Positions 43,618-53,596 of a DNA stretch of 64,000 nt are shown here, one piece after another. Under the pieces are notes generated by a model. That model did no database searches and was not told where the DNA came from. It saw nothing but the letters and a program-made list of their open reading frames with translations. The stretch comes from Tenacibaculum gallaicum (GTDB lineage: Bacteria; Bacteroidota; Bacteroidia; Flavobacteriales; Flavobacteriaceae). The translations under genes were made by a program, and so were the position numbers. The number at the start of each line of letters is the position of its first letter. Within the stretch, counting starts at the first letter, position 1. The DNA lies in assembly GCF_003387615.1 (NCBI RefSeq), contig NZ_QUNS01000002.1, positions 124,001 through 188,000 on the forward strand, read 5' to 3'.

Positions 43618-46600
43618 TTACATGTTTCGCCTGTATTGACCACCAACTTCAAATAAAGCAGAAGTAATTTGACCTAACGAACAAACTTTAGTAGCATCCA
43701 TTAATTTTTCAAAAAGATTTTGATTGTTAATAGCAGCCGATTGCATTTCAGATAAAAGTTGTTCTATTTTATCTTCATGAGCTTTGTTCAGATTCTCTTT
43801 CGTTTTGATTTGGAATTGTTTTTCCTCTTCTGTTGCACGAATAACTTCTTGCGGAGTAACCGTTGGAGAACCTTTAGAACTTAAGAAGGTGTTTACTCCA
43901 ATAATTGGGAATTCACCTGTATGTTTTAAGGTTTCGTAGTATAAACTCTCTTCTTGAATTTTAGAACGTTGGTACATCGTTTCCATTGCTCCTAAAACAC
44001 CACCACGTTCCGTAATTCTATCGAACTCAGTTAACACAGCTTCCTCAACTAAGTCAGTCAATTCTTCAATGATAAATGAACCTTGAATTGGATTTTCATT
44101 TTTAGCCAATCCTAATTCTTTATTGATGATTAACTGAATTGCCATGGCGCGACGTACCGATTCTTCTGTAGGTGTTGTAATCGCTTCGTCATAGGCATTT
44201 GTATGTAACGAGTTACAGTTGTCATAAATTGCATATAAAGCCTGCAGCGTTGTACGAATATCATTAAAATCAATTTCCTGTGCGTGTAAAGAACGTCCAG
44301 AAGTTTGAATATGGTATTTTAACATTTGCGCTCTTGGGTTCGCACCGTATTTGTGTTTTAAAGCTTTCGCCCAAATTTTACGAGCTACACGACCAATTAC
44401 TGCATATTCAGGATCAATACCATTTGAGAAGAAGAACGATAAGTTTGGTCCAAACTTATTAATATCCATTCCTCTAGATAAATAATATTCTACATAGGTA
44501 AATCCGTTAGCCAACGTTAAGGCTAATTGCGTAATTGGATTCGCACCCGCTTCAGCAATATGATACCCTGAAATAGATACTGAGTAGAAATTACGAACAT
44601 TTTTCTCAATAAAATATTCTTGAACATCACCCATTAAACGTAAGGCGAATTCCGTAGAGAAAATACAAGTATTTTGTGCTTGGTCTTCTTTTAAAATATC
44701 TGCTTGAACCGTACCACGCACTTGTGCCAAGGTGTTTGCTTTAATTTCAGCATATACATCCGAAGGTAAAATTTGATCACCTGTAATACCTAAAAGTAGT
44801 AACCCTAATCCGTCATTACCTTCTGGTAAATCACCATTATATTTAGGACGTTCTATCCCTTTATCGTCATATAATTCTTTAAGCTTTGCTTCAACCTTTT
44901 TCTCTAGTTTATGCTCTTTGATGTATTTTTCACAATTCTGGTCGATTGCTGCATTCATAAAGAATCCTAATAACATCGGAGCAGGACCGTTGATAGTCAT
45001 AGAAACCGAAGTCATTGCATGACTTAAATCAAATCCAGAATATAATTTTTTAGCATCGTCTAAACAACAAATAGATACCCCAGCATTTCCAATTTTACCA
45101 TAAATATCAGGTCTGTGTCCTGGGTCGTTACCATATAAAGTAACCGAATCAAAAGCAGTAGATAAACGCTTTGCAGGCATACCCAAACTCACATAGTGGA
45201 AACGACGATTGGTACGCTCAGGTCCACCTTCACCAGCAAACATACGTGTTGGATCTTCTCCCGTACGTTTAAAAGGATATAATCCTGAAGCATATGGGAA
45301 CTCTCCTGGTACATTTTCTTGTAAATTCCAGCGTAATAAATCACCCCAAGCTTGGTATTTTGGTAAGGCTACTTTTGGAATTTGTGTGTGAGAAAGCGAC
45401 TCTGTATGTGTTTCTATTTTAATTTCCTTATCACGTACTTTAAACGAGTAAATAGGGTCTTTGTACTTTTTTACTTTCTCTTGCCAGTTTAAAATGATTT
45501 CCCAGTTATAAGGATCTAAGTCCATTTTTACTCGGTCAAATTCAGCAACTAAAAGTTTAAGGAAACCTTTATTTTCTTCTGTAATATTAACAGAATTATC
45601 TTCTATTCCTGATTTATCAAGAGTTATTTCTGTTTCAGAAACACTTTCAATAGTTTTATAAATTCCATATAATTTCTGAGCTACTTTTTCTTGCTCATCA
45701 ACTTTTTTATCGTATGCGCGGTTGTTTTCTGAAATTTCAGATAAATAACGTGTTCTACTAGGAGGAATTACAAATATCTTTTCAGACATTTCTTTCGTGA
45801 TTTCAAAAGTAGATTGTAAATCAGCTCCTGCCTTTTCAACTAACTTATCCATAATCGCTTTGTATAGCGAGTTCATTCCTGGATCGTTAAATTGAGATGC
45901 AATAGTTCCAAAAACAGGCATGTCATCCATATGAATATCCCATAGATTGTTGTTACGCATGTATTGTTTTTTTACGTCGCGTAAGGCATCTAAAGCACCT
46001 CTTTTATCAAATTTGTTGATGGCTACCAAGTCAGCGAAATCTAACATGTCGATTTTTTCTAACTGCGTAGCAGCTCCAAATTCAGGAGTCATTACATACA
46101 AAGAAGTATCAGAATGCTCGATAATCTCCGTATCAGATTGTCCAATACCTGAAGTTTCTAAAATAATTAAATCAAATTCTGCAGCTTTTAAAACTTCAAC
46201 CGCTTCGTTCACATATTTAGATAAAGCCAAGTTTGATTGACGAGTTGCCAACGAGCGCATATACACACGCTCATTGTTAATGGCATTCATACGAATACGG
46301 TCACCTAACAAAGCTCCACCTGTTTTTCTTTTTGATGGGTCAACTGAGATTAATCCGATAGTTTTTTCTGGGAAATCAATTAAAAAACGACGAACTAATT
46401 CATCTACTAAACTCGATTTACCAGCACCACCCGTACCCGTAATTCCTAAAACCGGAGTTTTAGAATTTTTATTTTTTTCGTGAATAGCATCTAAAGCCTC
46501 TTTGGCAACTTCTGGGAAGTTTTCCGCAGCAGAAATTACGCGAGCAATACTCCCCACTTCTTTATCTGCTAATTTATTTACCTCACCGTTTAGTGAATCT

Positions 46601-47043
46601 CCGATAGCAAAGTCTGATTGTTGAACTAAATCGTTAATCATTCCTTGTAATCCTAATTCACGACCATCATCAGGAGAGTAAATACGAGTAATTCCGTAGT
46701 CCATCAATTCTTTGATTTCCTCAGGAAGAATTACTCCGCCGCCGCCGCCGAATATTTTAATATGTCCAGCTCCTTTTTCTTGCAATAAATCGTACATGTA
46801 CTTAAAGTACTCATTATGCCCACCTTGATACGAAGTCATTGCAATGGCATTTGCATCTTCTTGAATAGCACAGTTAACCACTTCTTCAACACTTCTATCA
46901 TGTCCTAAGTGAATTACTTCAACCCCTGTAGATTGAATAATTCGGCGCATAATATTGATGGCAGCATCGTGTCCATCAAATAAAGAAGCTGCAGTTACAA
47001 TTCGTACTTTGTGTTTAGGTTTATAGGGAGTTATTTGTTCCAT
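43618..47043 (-). CDS. icmF: Fused acyl-CoA mutase IcmF (B12-dependent, with GTPase chaperone)
   Basis: A 1141-aa single-chain enzyme. The cobalamin-binding domain comes first ([16 protein letters not shown] with the base-displacing His, then [11 protein letters not shown] and FGGGGGVI). The MeaI-type GTPase follows (P-loop GTGGAGKSS near residue 205, [27 protein letters not shown]), then the mutase TIM barrel (residues about 560 on: [38 protein letters not shown]). The order is that of IcmF, which interconverts isobutyryl- and n-butyryl-CoA, rather than methylmalonyl-CoA mutase. It needs adenosylcobalamin, linking it to the riboswitch-controlled gene in the window. It is monocistronic. Confidence 0.93.
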   Translation of the reverse strand: MEQITPYKPKHKVRIVTAASLFDGHDAAINIMRRIIQSTGVEVIHLGHDRSVEEVVNCAIQEDANAIAMTSYQGGHNEYFKYMYDLLQEKGAGHIKIFGGGGGVILPEEIKELMDYGITRIYSPDDGRELGLQGMINDLVQQSDFAIGDSLNGEVNKLADKEVGSIARVISAAENFPEVAKEALDAIHEKNKNSKTPVLGITGTGGAGKSSLVDELVRRFLIDFPEKTIGLISVDPSKRKTGGALLGDRIRMNAINNERVYMRSLATRQSNLALSKYVNEAVEVLKAAEFDLIILETSGIGQSDTEIIEHSDTSLYVMTPEFGAATQLEKIDMLDFADLVAINKFDKRGALDALRDVKKQYMRNNNLWDIHMDDMPVFGTIASQFNDPGMNSLYKAIMDKLVEKAGADLQSTFEITKEMSEKIFVIPPSRTRYLSEISENNRAYDKKVDEQEKVAQKLYGIYKTIESVSETEITLDKSGIEDNSVNITEENKGFLKLLVAEFDRVKMDLDPYNWEIILNWQEKVKKYKDPIYSFKVRDKEIKIETHTESLSHTQIPKVALPKYQAWGDLLRWNLQENVPGEFPYASGLYPFKRTGEDPTRMFAGEGGPERTNRRFHYVSLGMPAKRLSTAFDSVTLYGNDPGHRPDIYGKIGNAGVSICCLDDAKKLYSGFDLSHAMTSVSMTINGPAPMLLGFFMNAAIDQNCEKYIKEHKLEKKVEAKLKELYDDKGIERPKYNGDLPEGNDGLGLLLLGITGDQILPSDVYAEIKANTLAQVRGTVQADILKEDQAQNTCIFSTEFALRLMGDVQEYFIEKNVRNFYSVSISGYHIAEAGANPITQLALTLANGFTYVEYYLSRGMDINKFGPNLSFFFSNGIDPEYAVIGRVARKIWAKALKHKYGANPRAQMLKYHIQTSGRSLHAQEIDFNDIRTTLQALYAIYDNCNSLHTNAYDEAITTPTEESVRRAMAIQLIINKELGLAKNENPIQGSFIIEELTDLVEEAVLTEFDRITERGGVLGAMETMYQRSKIQEESLYYETLKHTGEFPIIGVNTFLSSKGSPTVTPQEVIRATEEEKQFQIKTKENLNKAHEDKIEQLLSEMQSAAINNQNLFEKLMDATKVCSLGQITSALFEVGGQYRRNM

Positions 47044-47113
47044 TCGTAAATTGTCTTAATTTTCGGGTACGCAATTTACGGAAATCTAAAAAAAAAGTAG
47101 GATGTTTTAACAA

Positions 47114-47437
47114 TTATAAATAGGAAAGGAATGCCCACCTTTTTCGAGTAGTGATATAATCTAAATTATGTTCATTTTGATAGGCTTCTCGCTCAAAACT
47201 TAGGTTTTTATAAGCTAATGATGTTTTTTGATAAATTAATAGCTTGATAAACCATTCTAAAAAATAAAAAAGGTAGAAGAAGATAATTAGTAACTCTAAT
47301 TGCTGCTTTAAGTGTATTTTTTCATGATTTATTAAAACAGGATCACCTTTTAAATCTTCTCTTTTTAAAAAGATAAAAGGGTATAATGTCATTCCAGAAA
47401 AACCTTTTGGGATTATATGTTTTGAAATAAATATCAT
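47114..47437 (-). CDS. Small membrane protein with an HEKIH metal-site motif
   Basis: A 107-aa protein, taking ATG at 47435-47437; an upstream frame extension to 47569 has the look of untranslated AT-rich leader. HEKIH sits in VLINHEKIHLKQQLELL, followed by one or two membrane helices (IIFFYLFYFLEWFIKLLIY) and LSFEREAYQNE. HExxH followed by ExEA-type residues about 40 further on is the zinc-site layout of M48/M56 gluzincins, here in a very small protein. I know it only as a conserved flavobacterial hypothetical. It lies upstream of icmF on the same strand, 70 bp away. Confidence 0.7.
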   Translation of the reverse strand: MIFISKHIIPKGFSGMTLYPFIFLKREDLKGDPVLINHEKIHLKQQLELLIIFFYLFYFLEWFIKLLIYQKTSLAYKNLSFEREAYQNEHNLDYITTRKRWAFLSYL

Positions 47438-47556
47438 AAACCTATTTGTGCAATACAACTTATCAAAGGTACAATTTATTGTTAGTACAACAGAAAAAAT
47501 AAAAAGAGATGAAAAATTTATGCTTTTTAAAAGTACCGTTTTTAACTGTATAAACT

Positions 47557-47564
47557 TATATTTG
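47557..47564 (+). promoter_or_regulatory. Probable promoter box of the hutU transcript
   Basis: TATATTTG fits TAnnTTTG, 17 nt before a small ORF and about 170 nt before hutU. The -33 region has GTTTTT instead of TTTG. Confidence 0.45.
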
Positions 47565-47581
47565 TGCAAACTTCAAAGAAG

Positions 47582-47656
47582 ATGGATTTTTTAACTTTAA
47601 AATATAAGAAGAGGATTGAAGCTCAGTACCACAGAGCAGATATCCGTTATCCATAG
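47582..47656 (+). CDS. Possible leader ORF upstream of hutU
   Basis: A 24-codon ORF reading MDFLTLKYKKRIEAQYHRAD and then IRYP, placed just after the promoter box and 80 nt before hutU. A hairpin GTTTTCAA/TTGAAAAC (47699-47721) lies between it and hutU. Only one His codon occurs, so it is not a classic attenuation peptide. Translation is unproven. Confidence 0.35.
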   Translation: MDFLTLKYKKRIEAQYHRADIRYP

Positions 47657-47736
47657 TTTCTTCATTTTTACGCTTATCAATACACATAAAACTAACAAGT
47701 TTTCAAGCTTTTATTGAAAACTCAAAAACGTATAAA

Positions 47737-49731
47737 ATGACTTTTAAAGAACAAATAAAACAAGGAATACCAACTGCATTACCTCCAAAAAAGGAGTATG
47801 ACACTACTATAAATCATGCGCCTAAACGTAAAGAAATTTTAACTGAAGAAGAAAAAAAGTTAGCTTTACGTAATGCATTGCGTTATTTTGATAAACAATA
47901 CCATGAAGAATTATTACCTGAATTTACTGAGGAATTAGAAAAGTACGGGCGTATTTATATGTATCGTTTGCGTCCTGATTATGAAATGAAGGCACGCTCT
48001 ATCGAAGAGTATCCAGGAAAGTCGGAGCAAGCAAAAGCAATCATGATAATGATTCAAAACAATTTAGATTATGCTGTAGCACAACACCCACATGAATTAA
48101 TTACGTATGGAGGTAACGGAGCAGTATTTTCTAATTGGGCTCAGTACTTATTAACCATGCAATATTTGTCACAGATGACAAATAAACAAACATTGGTAAT
48201 GTACTCAGGTCATCCAATGGGATTATTTCCTTCGCATAAAGATGCTCCGAGAGTGGTTGTAACTAACGGAATGATGATTCCGAATTACTCGAAACCAGAT
48301 GATTGGGAAAAATTCAACGCTTTAGGTGTAACTCAATATGGACAAATGACTGCAGGAAGTTATATGTACATTGGTCCGCAAGGAATTGTTCATGGAACAA
48401 CCATTACTGTGCTAAACGGATTCCGTAAGATTAAAAAAGAACCTAAAGGAAATTTATTTGTTACTGCTGGTTTAGGTGGAATGAGTGGTGCGCAACCAAA
48501 AGCAGGAAATATAGCTGGTTGTATTACTGTTTGTGCTGAGGTAAACCCGAAAATAACACAGGTTCGTTTAGAACAAGGTTGGATTGATGAAAAAATTACC
48601 GATTTAGATGAATTGGTAGCACGTGTTAGAAAAGCAAAAGAAAATAAAGAAGTAGTTTCGTTAGCATACTTAGGAAACATAGTGGATGTTTGGGAAAAGT
48701 TTGCTGAAGAAGATGTGTATATCGATTTAGGTTCAGATCAAACATCATTGCATAATCCTTGGGCAGGAGGATACTACCCAGTTGATATTTCGTTTGAAGA
48801 GTCAAACGAAATGATGGCTAACAATCCTGAATTATTTAAAGAAAAGGTACAAGAAACCTTACGTCGCCATGCAAAAGCGATTAATAAACATACAGAAAAA
48901 GGAACTTATTTCTTTGATTACGGAAATGCTTTCTTGTTAGAAGCGAGCAGAGCAGGAGCTGATGTAATGAATCCGAATCCGACTTTAGGAAGAGAGTTTA
49001 AGTATCCTAGTTATGTACAAGATATCATGGGGCCTATGTGTTTCGATTATGGTTTTGGTCCGTTTCGTTGGGTATGTACCTCAGGAAAACCAGAAGATTT
49101 AGCTAAAACAGATGCTATTGCGTGTAAAGTGTTGGAGAAAATCAAGAAAAAATCTCCTGAAGAAATCCAACAGCAAATGGCGGATAATATTCAGTGGATT
49201 AAAGGAGCACAAGAAAATAAGTTAGTAGTAGGCTCACAAGCACGTATCTTGTATGCAGATGCTGAAGGACGTATGAAAATAGCGGAAGCTTTTAATAAAG
49301 CAATTAAGAAAGGAAAAATAGGTCCAGTAGTCTTAGGTCGTGATCACCACGATGTTTCTGGAACCGATTCGCCTTATCGTGAAACTTCTAATATTTATGA
49401 TGGATCTCGTTTTACAGCAGATATGGCAATTCATAATGTTATTGGAGATAGTTTTAGAGGAGCCACTTGGGTTTCTATCCATAATGGAGGTGGAGTAGGC
49501 TGGGGAGAAGTAATTAATGGAGGATTTGGCATGCTTCTTGATGGTTCTAAAGATGCATCAAGACGTTTAAAATCAATGCTTTTCTGGGATGTTAATAACG
49601 GAATTGCAAGACGTAGTTGGGCACGAAATAACGAAGCTGTTTTTGCTATTAAACGTGCCATGGAAGCTGAAAAGAAGTTAAAAGTAACACTTCCTAACTT
49701 AGTAGATGATGCATTATTAGAAAATATGTAA
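47737..49731 (+). CDS. hutU: Urocanate hydratase
   Basis: A 664-aa enzyme that hydrates urocanate to imidazolone propionate in histidine breakdown, using tightly bound NAD. Conserved parts include YGGNGAVFSNWAQYLL, MYSGHPMGLFPS, GGMSGAQPKAGNIAG, SDQTSLHNPW, YGFGPFRWVCTSG and GGGVGWGEV. The protein is about 100 residues longer than the E. coli/Pseudomonas form and closer in length to the long urocanases. Other hut genes are not in the window. It has a 5' leader with a small ORF. Confidence 0.95.
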   Translation: MTFKEQIKQGIPTALPPKKEYDTTINHAPKRKEILTEEEKKLALRNALRYFDKQYHEELLPEFTEELEKYGRIYMYRLRPDYEMKARSIEEYPGKSEQAKAIMIMIQNNLDYAVAQHPHELITYGGNGAVFSNWAQYLLTMQYLSQMTNKQTLVMYSGHPMGLFPSHKDAPRVVVTNGMMIPNYSKPDDWEKFNALGVTQYGQMTAGSYMYIGPQGIVHGTTITVLNGFRKIKKEPKGNLFVTAGLGGMSGAQPKAGNIAGCITVCAEVNPKITQVRLEQGWIDEKITDLDELVARVRKAKENKEVVSLAYLGNIVDVWEKFAEEDVYIDLGSDQTSLHNPWAGGYYPVDISFEESNEMMANNPELFKEKVQETLRRHAKAINKHTEKGTYFFDYGNAFLLEASRAGADVMNPNPTLGREFKYPSYVQDIMGPMCFDYGFGPFRWVCTSGKPEDLAKTDAIACKVLEKIKKKSPEEIQQQMADNIQWIKGAQENKLVVGSQARILYADAEGRMKIAEAFNKAIKKGKIGPVVLGRDHHDVSGTDSPYRETSNIYDGSRFTADMAIHNVIGDSFRGATWVSIHNGGGVGWGEVINGGFGMLLDGSKDASRRLKSMLFWDVNNGIARRSWARNNEAVFAIKRAMEAEKKLKVTLPNLVDDALLENM

Positions 49732-49742
49732 ACTCTAAGAAA

Positions 49743-50270
49743 ATGAAAAATTTAAAATTACTTTTTTTACCAATTGTAGCCTTACTAATTACTTCTTGTA
49801 GTTCAGTAAGAGTAGTAACTGATTACGATACACAAACTGATTTTAATCAGTACAAAACATTTGCGTTTTACAAGACTGGGATTGACAAAGCTCCAATTTC
49901 TGATTTAGATAAAAAACGTATTATGCGTGCTATTGAAGCAGAGTTGATGGCTAAAGGAATGACAAAATCAGCTACTCCAGATGTTTTAGTGAGTTTGTTT
50001 ACTAAATCTCGTGAGCGTATAAATGTAAACGATAATTACTATGGAGGGTTTTATTACCCATGGTATTATGGGCAAAGCCCTGTAACTGTTTCTCAATATA
50101 CTGAAGGAACATTATTTGTTGATTTATTAGATGCTCAAAAGAAAGAATTGGTATGGCAAGGAATAGGTACTGGTGCTTTAAGAACAAGTAGTGTAGAACG
50201 GAAAGAAGCTCGTGTTAAAGAGTTTGTAGGTGAGATTATGGCGGAGTATCCTCCTAATGGTAAAAAGTAA
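49743..50270 (+). CDS. DUF4136 lipoprotein
   Basis: A 175-aa protein with lipobox LLITSCSS, then VVTDYDTQTDFNQYKTFAFYK, the signature of DUF4136, and a C-terminal LVWQGIGTGAL segment. It is an envelope lipoprotein of unknown role. A Tyr/Gly-rich patch (NDNYYGGFYYPWYYGQSP) lies in the middle. It starts 11 bp after hutU and may be read through from it. Confidence 0.88.
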   Translation: MKNLKLLFLPIVALLITSCSSVRVVTDYDTQTDFNQYKTFAFYKTGIDKAPISDLDKKRIMRAIEAELMAKGMTKSATPDVLVSLFTKSRERINVNDNYYGGFYYPWYYGQSPVTVSQYTEGTLFVDLLDAQKKELVWQGIGTGALRTSSVERKEARVKEFVGEIMAEYPPNGKK

Positions 50271-50298
50271 GATTTAATTTTTATTAAAGATTAATATA

Positions 50299-50343
50299 AA
50301 TACGTTAAGCAGGAATATAAAACCTGTTTAACGTATTTTTTTA
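50299..50343 (+). terminator. Intrinsic terminator after the DUF4136 gene
   Basis: AATACGTTAAGCAGG pairs with CCTGTTTAACGTATT (one G-U pair), followed by a T-run. Confidence 0.9.
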
Positions 50344-50356
50344 TGATATTTGTAAT

Positions 50357-50521
50357 ATGAGAAATAAGATATTAAAACCTACTCCTGATGAGTATTATAC
50401 TAATGAACAAGGATATAGGGTTTTTAAAGAAGCATACCATTTACGACGAGGATATTGTTGTAAAAGTGGATGTAAACACTGTCCGTATGGATATGATAAA
50501 AATACGGATAGCTTCAAATAA
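50357..50521 (+). CDS. DUF5522-like small zinc-motif protein
   Basis: A 54-aa ORF beginning MRNKILKPTPDEYYTNEQGY, with a C-terminal half containing HLRRGYCCKSGCKHCPYGY. The CC-x3-C-x2-C arrangement is a likely zinc site. This matches what I know as DUF5522, a small conserved family of unknown function in Bacteroidota and Proteobacteria. The ORF is too short for routine calling. It lies after the terminator at 50299-50343 and before the DUF4197 gene. Confidence 0.8.
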   Translation: MRNKILKPTPDEYYTNEQGYRVFKEAYHLRRGYCCKSGCKHCPYGYDKNTDSFK

Positions 50522-50578
50522 ATGTGACAATAATCAGTTTATTGTTTCTAAAAGATAAATAAAATCAAACAAGTAAAT

Positions 50579-51286
50579 ATGAAAAAAATTACAATATTCT
50601 TTATTGCACTTACTTTTATGGGATGTGCAGAATTACAAAAAGTGGTAAATCAATTACCACAAGGTGGAGTATTATCACAAAGTCAAATAGGTAATGGTTT
50701 ACGTCAAGCTTTAGATAATGGTATTCAGCATCAGGTAACCAAGTTAACTTCGAAAGATGGATTTTATAAAAATAATTTGGTGAAAATTTTATTGCCAGAA
50801 GAGTTACAGGCAGTTGATAGAGGTTTGAGAAAAATAGGTTTAGGGAATTTAGCTGATGAGGGTTTAAAAGCAATTAATAGAACAGCTGAAGATGCTGTAA
50901 AAACAGCAACACCAATTTTTGTAAATGCAGTTAAGGAAATCACCTTTGCAGACGCAAAAAATATTTTATTAGGAGCTGATAATGCTGCAACTTCTTATTT
51001 AGAAGGGAAAACAACATCGGCTTTGTATAGTGAGTTTAACCCAGTGATTAAAAATTCTTTTGCTAAGGTAGGAGCTGATAAAATTTGGTCAAACTTAATC
51101 TCAAAATATAACAGTATTCCATTCGTAAAAAAAGTAAATCCAGATTTAACTGATTATGTGACTACTGAAGCTTTAGAGGGGGTATTTACCATGATTGCAG
51201 TTGAAGAAAAAGGGATACGTAATAAGGCAGGTCTGCGTGATACGGCATTGTTACGTCAGGTATTTGCATTGCAGGACAACAGGTAG
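50579..51286 (+). CDS. DUF4197 lipoprotein
   Basis: A 235-aa protein with lipobox TFMGC. GLRQALDNGIQHQVTKLTSKDGFYKNNLVKILLPEEL and the later NPVIKNSFAKVGADKIW and DYVTTEALEGVFTMIAVEEKGIRN identify DUF4197, an all-helical family of unknown function, probably periplasmic. It is a single gene with its own terminator. Confidence 0.9.
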   Translation: MKKITIFFIALTFMGCAELQKVVNQLPQGGVLSQSQIGNGLRQALDNGIQHQVTKLTSKDGFYKNNLVKILLPEELQAVDRGLRKIGLGNLADEGLKAINRTAEDAVKTATPIFVNAVKEITFADAKNILLGADNAATSYLEGKTTSALYSEFNPVIKNSFAKVGADKIWSNLISKYNSIPFVKKVNPDLTDYVTTEALEGVFTMIAVEEKGIRNKAGLRDTALLRQVFALQDNR

Positions 51287-51311
51287 ATAATGAGAGTTAT
51301 TATCAAAAAAC

Positions 51312-51342
51312 AAAAAACTCTTGATTTTTTCAAGAGTTTTTT
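51312..51342 (+). terminator. Intrinsic terminator of the DUF4197 gene
   Basis: AAAAAACTCTTGA pairs with TCAAGAGTTTTTT, and more Ts follow. Confidence 0.88.
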
Positions 51343-51457
51343 TGTTTTGTAATATATAATTAAGGGGTTTTTCCCTTTTTTTATTTATGGGCTAGTTTTA
51401 TGTGTTTGTAAATCAAATAAATATGTATATTTATAATCAGTATTAACCCAATTAGAA

Positions 51458-51655
51458 ATGTCTAGAATTAATCAATTACGAAGGTATAGAAAACATCTTG
51501 AAGAAAGATACCGTAGATTGGTTGAGACTGCTAACGATTATAAGTATGAAGATGAGTGTAAAAGTGATCGCTCTGCATTCAAAGCAATGAAGATATTAGA
51601 AAAGCTAAATAGAATAAAATATTTAGATGAAGATATGTCAAATCCTATTGTGTAA
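51458..51655 (+). CDS. Small charged hypothetical protein
   Basis: A 65-aa, highly charged protein predicted as two helices (SRINQLRRYRKHLEERYRRLVETANDYKY and the later FKAMKILEKLNRIKYLDED). No family was recognised. The last 18 nt overlap the end of the convergent BtuF-like gene. A real gene is likely because it begins shortly after an AT-rich promoter-like stretch and keeps good codon structure. Confidence 0.6.
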   Translation: MSRINQLRRYRKHLEERYRRLVETANDYKYEDECKSDRSAFKAMKILEKLNRIKYLDEDMSNPIV

Positions 51656-52396
51656 CTCCTTAAAGTAATCAAAAGCTTTTAACAACCTACTACCGTACCA
51701 AGAAAAGTATTCACCGTCAACTAAGATAGGAGTGGAGTTATTTGTGTGTTCTTTTATTTCAATAATATGCTTTTCTTTAAAAGGGAAAGGTTCAGAAGAT
51801 AATAAAATCAATTTTGTTTTTTTATTCTGGATATCTTCTATGTCAACTTCAGGATATCTCTCTTCGTTAGCATAAACATTTTCAAACCTATTTAGTTCCA
51901 GTAGATGGTTTATGAATGTGTTATTCGCAGCTACCATCCATGGATTTCTCCAAATAAAGTAAGCTACTTTAGTGTTTTTTTTGTTTGCAACAAATTTTTT
52001 AAAATCTATTATTTTAGATTTTAAAACACTAATCATTTTGTTAGCTTCAGTTTGTTTTTCAAAAAAGCTTCCGTATAAAGAAATCAATTCTAAAGAATCA
52101 GTAAGTGTAAAAATATCAGAAACATGGGTAAATGCTATTTGTTGACAAGCTTCAACTATTTCTTTAGTGTTTTCTTCCTTATTACAAAGAATAATATCAG
52201 GTTGAAGCTCTTTTATTTTGTCAATTTTTATGTTTTTGGTGCCACCAACAATGGTTTTTGTTTTTGTTAAGTGTGTTGGATGAATACAAAACTTTGTTAC
52301 GCCTAAAATGTTCTCTTCAAGTCCTAAGTCAACTAAAAGTTCTGTTTGACTTGGAACTAAAGAAATGATTTTTTTATATTTTTTATCAATGCTCAT
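51638..52396 (-). CDS. BtuF-like helical-backbone metal receptor
   Basis: A 252-aa protein from MSIDKK (an upstream ATG at 52417 would add seven residues). The two lobes of a class III substrate-binding protein are present: IISLVPSQTELLVDLGLEENILGVTKFC, ELQPDIILCNKEEN, then VAYFIWRNPWMVAANNTFINHLLEL and LVDGEYFSWYGSRLLKAFDYF. This family binds cobalamin or siderophores for ABC importers. There is no signal peptide or lipobox, so it would stay in the cytoplasm, which is unusual for a transport receptor. The ligand is unknown; B12 is plausible. Confidence 0.78.
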   Translation of the reverse strand: MSIDKKYKKIISLVPSQTELLVDLGLEENILGVTKFCIHPTHLTKTKTIVGGTKNIKIDKIKELQPDIILCNKEENTKEIVEACQQIAFTHVSDIFTLTDSLELISLYGSFFEKQTEANKMISVLKSKIIDFKKFVANKKNTKVAYFIWRNPWMVAANNTFINHLLELNRFENVYANEERYPEVDIEDIQNKKTKLILLSSEPFPFKEKHIIEIKEHTNNSTPILVDGEYFSWYGSRLLKAFDYFKELHNRI

Positions 52397-52430
52397 TAAG
52401 CAAAAATAAGGATTCAAAAAGAAAGGTTTA

Positions 52431-53201
52431 TTATTTAACCCCCATAAGTTCTTGAAAGTCTTTTTTGTAGCTTTTACTTACTCTGAAGGTTTTATTATCG
52501 TTAATTTTTACATCTGTTTCACCATAATTAGAAGTGATAATTTCATCAATAAAATTAGAGTTAATTATTGTAGATCTATGTATTCTAACAAAAAGGTTTG
52601 AGTTTAATCTTTTGATGATGCTAGATAAAGATTCTCTTAATAAGTACTTTTTATTATCAGTAGTGAAAATTTCTACATAATAACCAGAGGCAGAGATATA
52701 CTTAATAGAGTTTCGCTCTAAGAAAATTATCTTATTTCCTGATTTAATATTAATTTTAGTACCCTTTACTGGTATTTCAATAGGAGTCTTCTCTTTTACA
52801 AGGTCTAAGATGTTGTCTAAGTCTGAAAGCTTTTCTATTTTTTTATAATCGATAACCTTTTTAATTGAGGCATAAAAACGATCTTCTTTTAACGGTTTTA
52901 AGAGATAGTCAAAAGCAAAATAATCAAAGGCTTTTACAGCATGTTCATTTGAAGAAGCAGTAAAAATAAAAATTGGCTTTTTGGAAAGGGTGATTTTCTC
53001 TATAATATCAAACCCAGTCATATCGTTGATTTTTGTATCAAGGTAAACAACATCCGGACTTAAAGTATTGATTTTCTTTATAGCATCTAGGCCATTGGAG
53101 CATTCACCAACAATTTCTATAAAACTATAATCGCTTACTAATTTTTTAAACCTAGATCTAGCAGTTTTTTCGTCGTCAACAATTAAAATTGATATTTTCA
53201 T
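52431..53201 (-). CDS. LytTR response regulator
   Basis: A 256-aa two-domain regulator. The receiver domain starts ISILIVDDEKTARSRF; the phosphoacceptor Asp is in DVVYLDTKINDMTGF, and the conserved Lys is in DYLLKP. The LytTR DNA-binding domain fills the C-terminal half (IIFLERNSIKYISASGYYVEI, RESLSSIIKRL, FVRIHRSTIINSNFI). No histidine kinase gene is adjacent. It is divergent from the first susC gene, so it could control the SusCD operon, but no direct evidence was seen. Confidence 0.9.
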   Translation of the reverse strand: MKISILIVDDEKTARSRFKKLVSDYSFIEIVGECSNGLDAIKKINTLSPDVVYLDTKINDMTGFDIIEKITLSKKPIFIFTASSNEHAVKAFDYFAFDYLLKPLKEDRFYASIKKVIDYKKIEKLSDLDNILDLVKEKTPIEIPVKGTKINIKSGNKIIFLERNSIKYISASGYYVEIFTTDNKKYLLRESLSSIIKRLNSNLFVRIHRSTIINSNFIDEIITSNYGETDVKINDNKTFRVSKSYKKDFQELMGVK

Positions 53202-53596
53202 TTACATTTTGTTTTCCAAAAACTATAACAGCCATATAAGGGATAGCCCTAATTAAATGCTTGTCTAACTGTAGTTGAAGTTTTATTAAAACTAGAGTTT
53301 TTTGTTAAAGTTAGATTGGTAATTATTAAAAGGTAGTTGAAGGAGACTGCTTTATTAATAATTAGTTGATTAATGTTGCAAAAATAATGAAGAAAACCTT
53401 TAAAAGGAAGCTAAATAATGAGGTTTAAAAAAAAATTAACATTAATTAACATCTTGCTGTTTTTAGTAAGCTTGTTATTGACTTCTCAAAACTGTTTTCT
53501 CACATCAAATTAAGGGTTGTTAACTTCAAATAGGTGTTAGCAAAAACTTATAGCCTTTAGATTTACAACTGTTAATTAATAAAAATTTAATAATTT
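53202..53596. other. Divergent regulatory region between LytTR gene and susC1
   Basis: About 395 bp without an ORF. It has a short hairpin AGGG/CCCT (53239-53250) near the LytTR start and several TTAACATTAATTAACAT-type AT words at about 53446-53462. I found no good TAnnTTTG box for either gene. Confidence 0.5.

Noticed and set aside
43618..47043. Classic methylmalonyl-CoA mutase large subunit
   Set aside because: The B12 domain is N-terminal and a MeaI-type GTPase is fused in the middle, which is the IcmF order; the true substrate still needs an assay.
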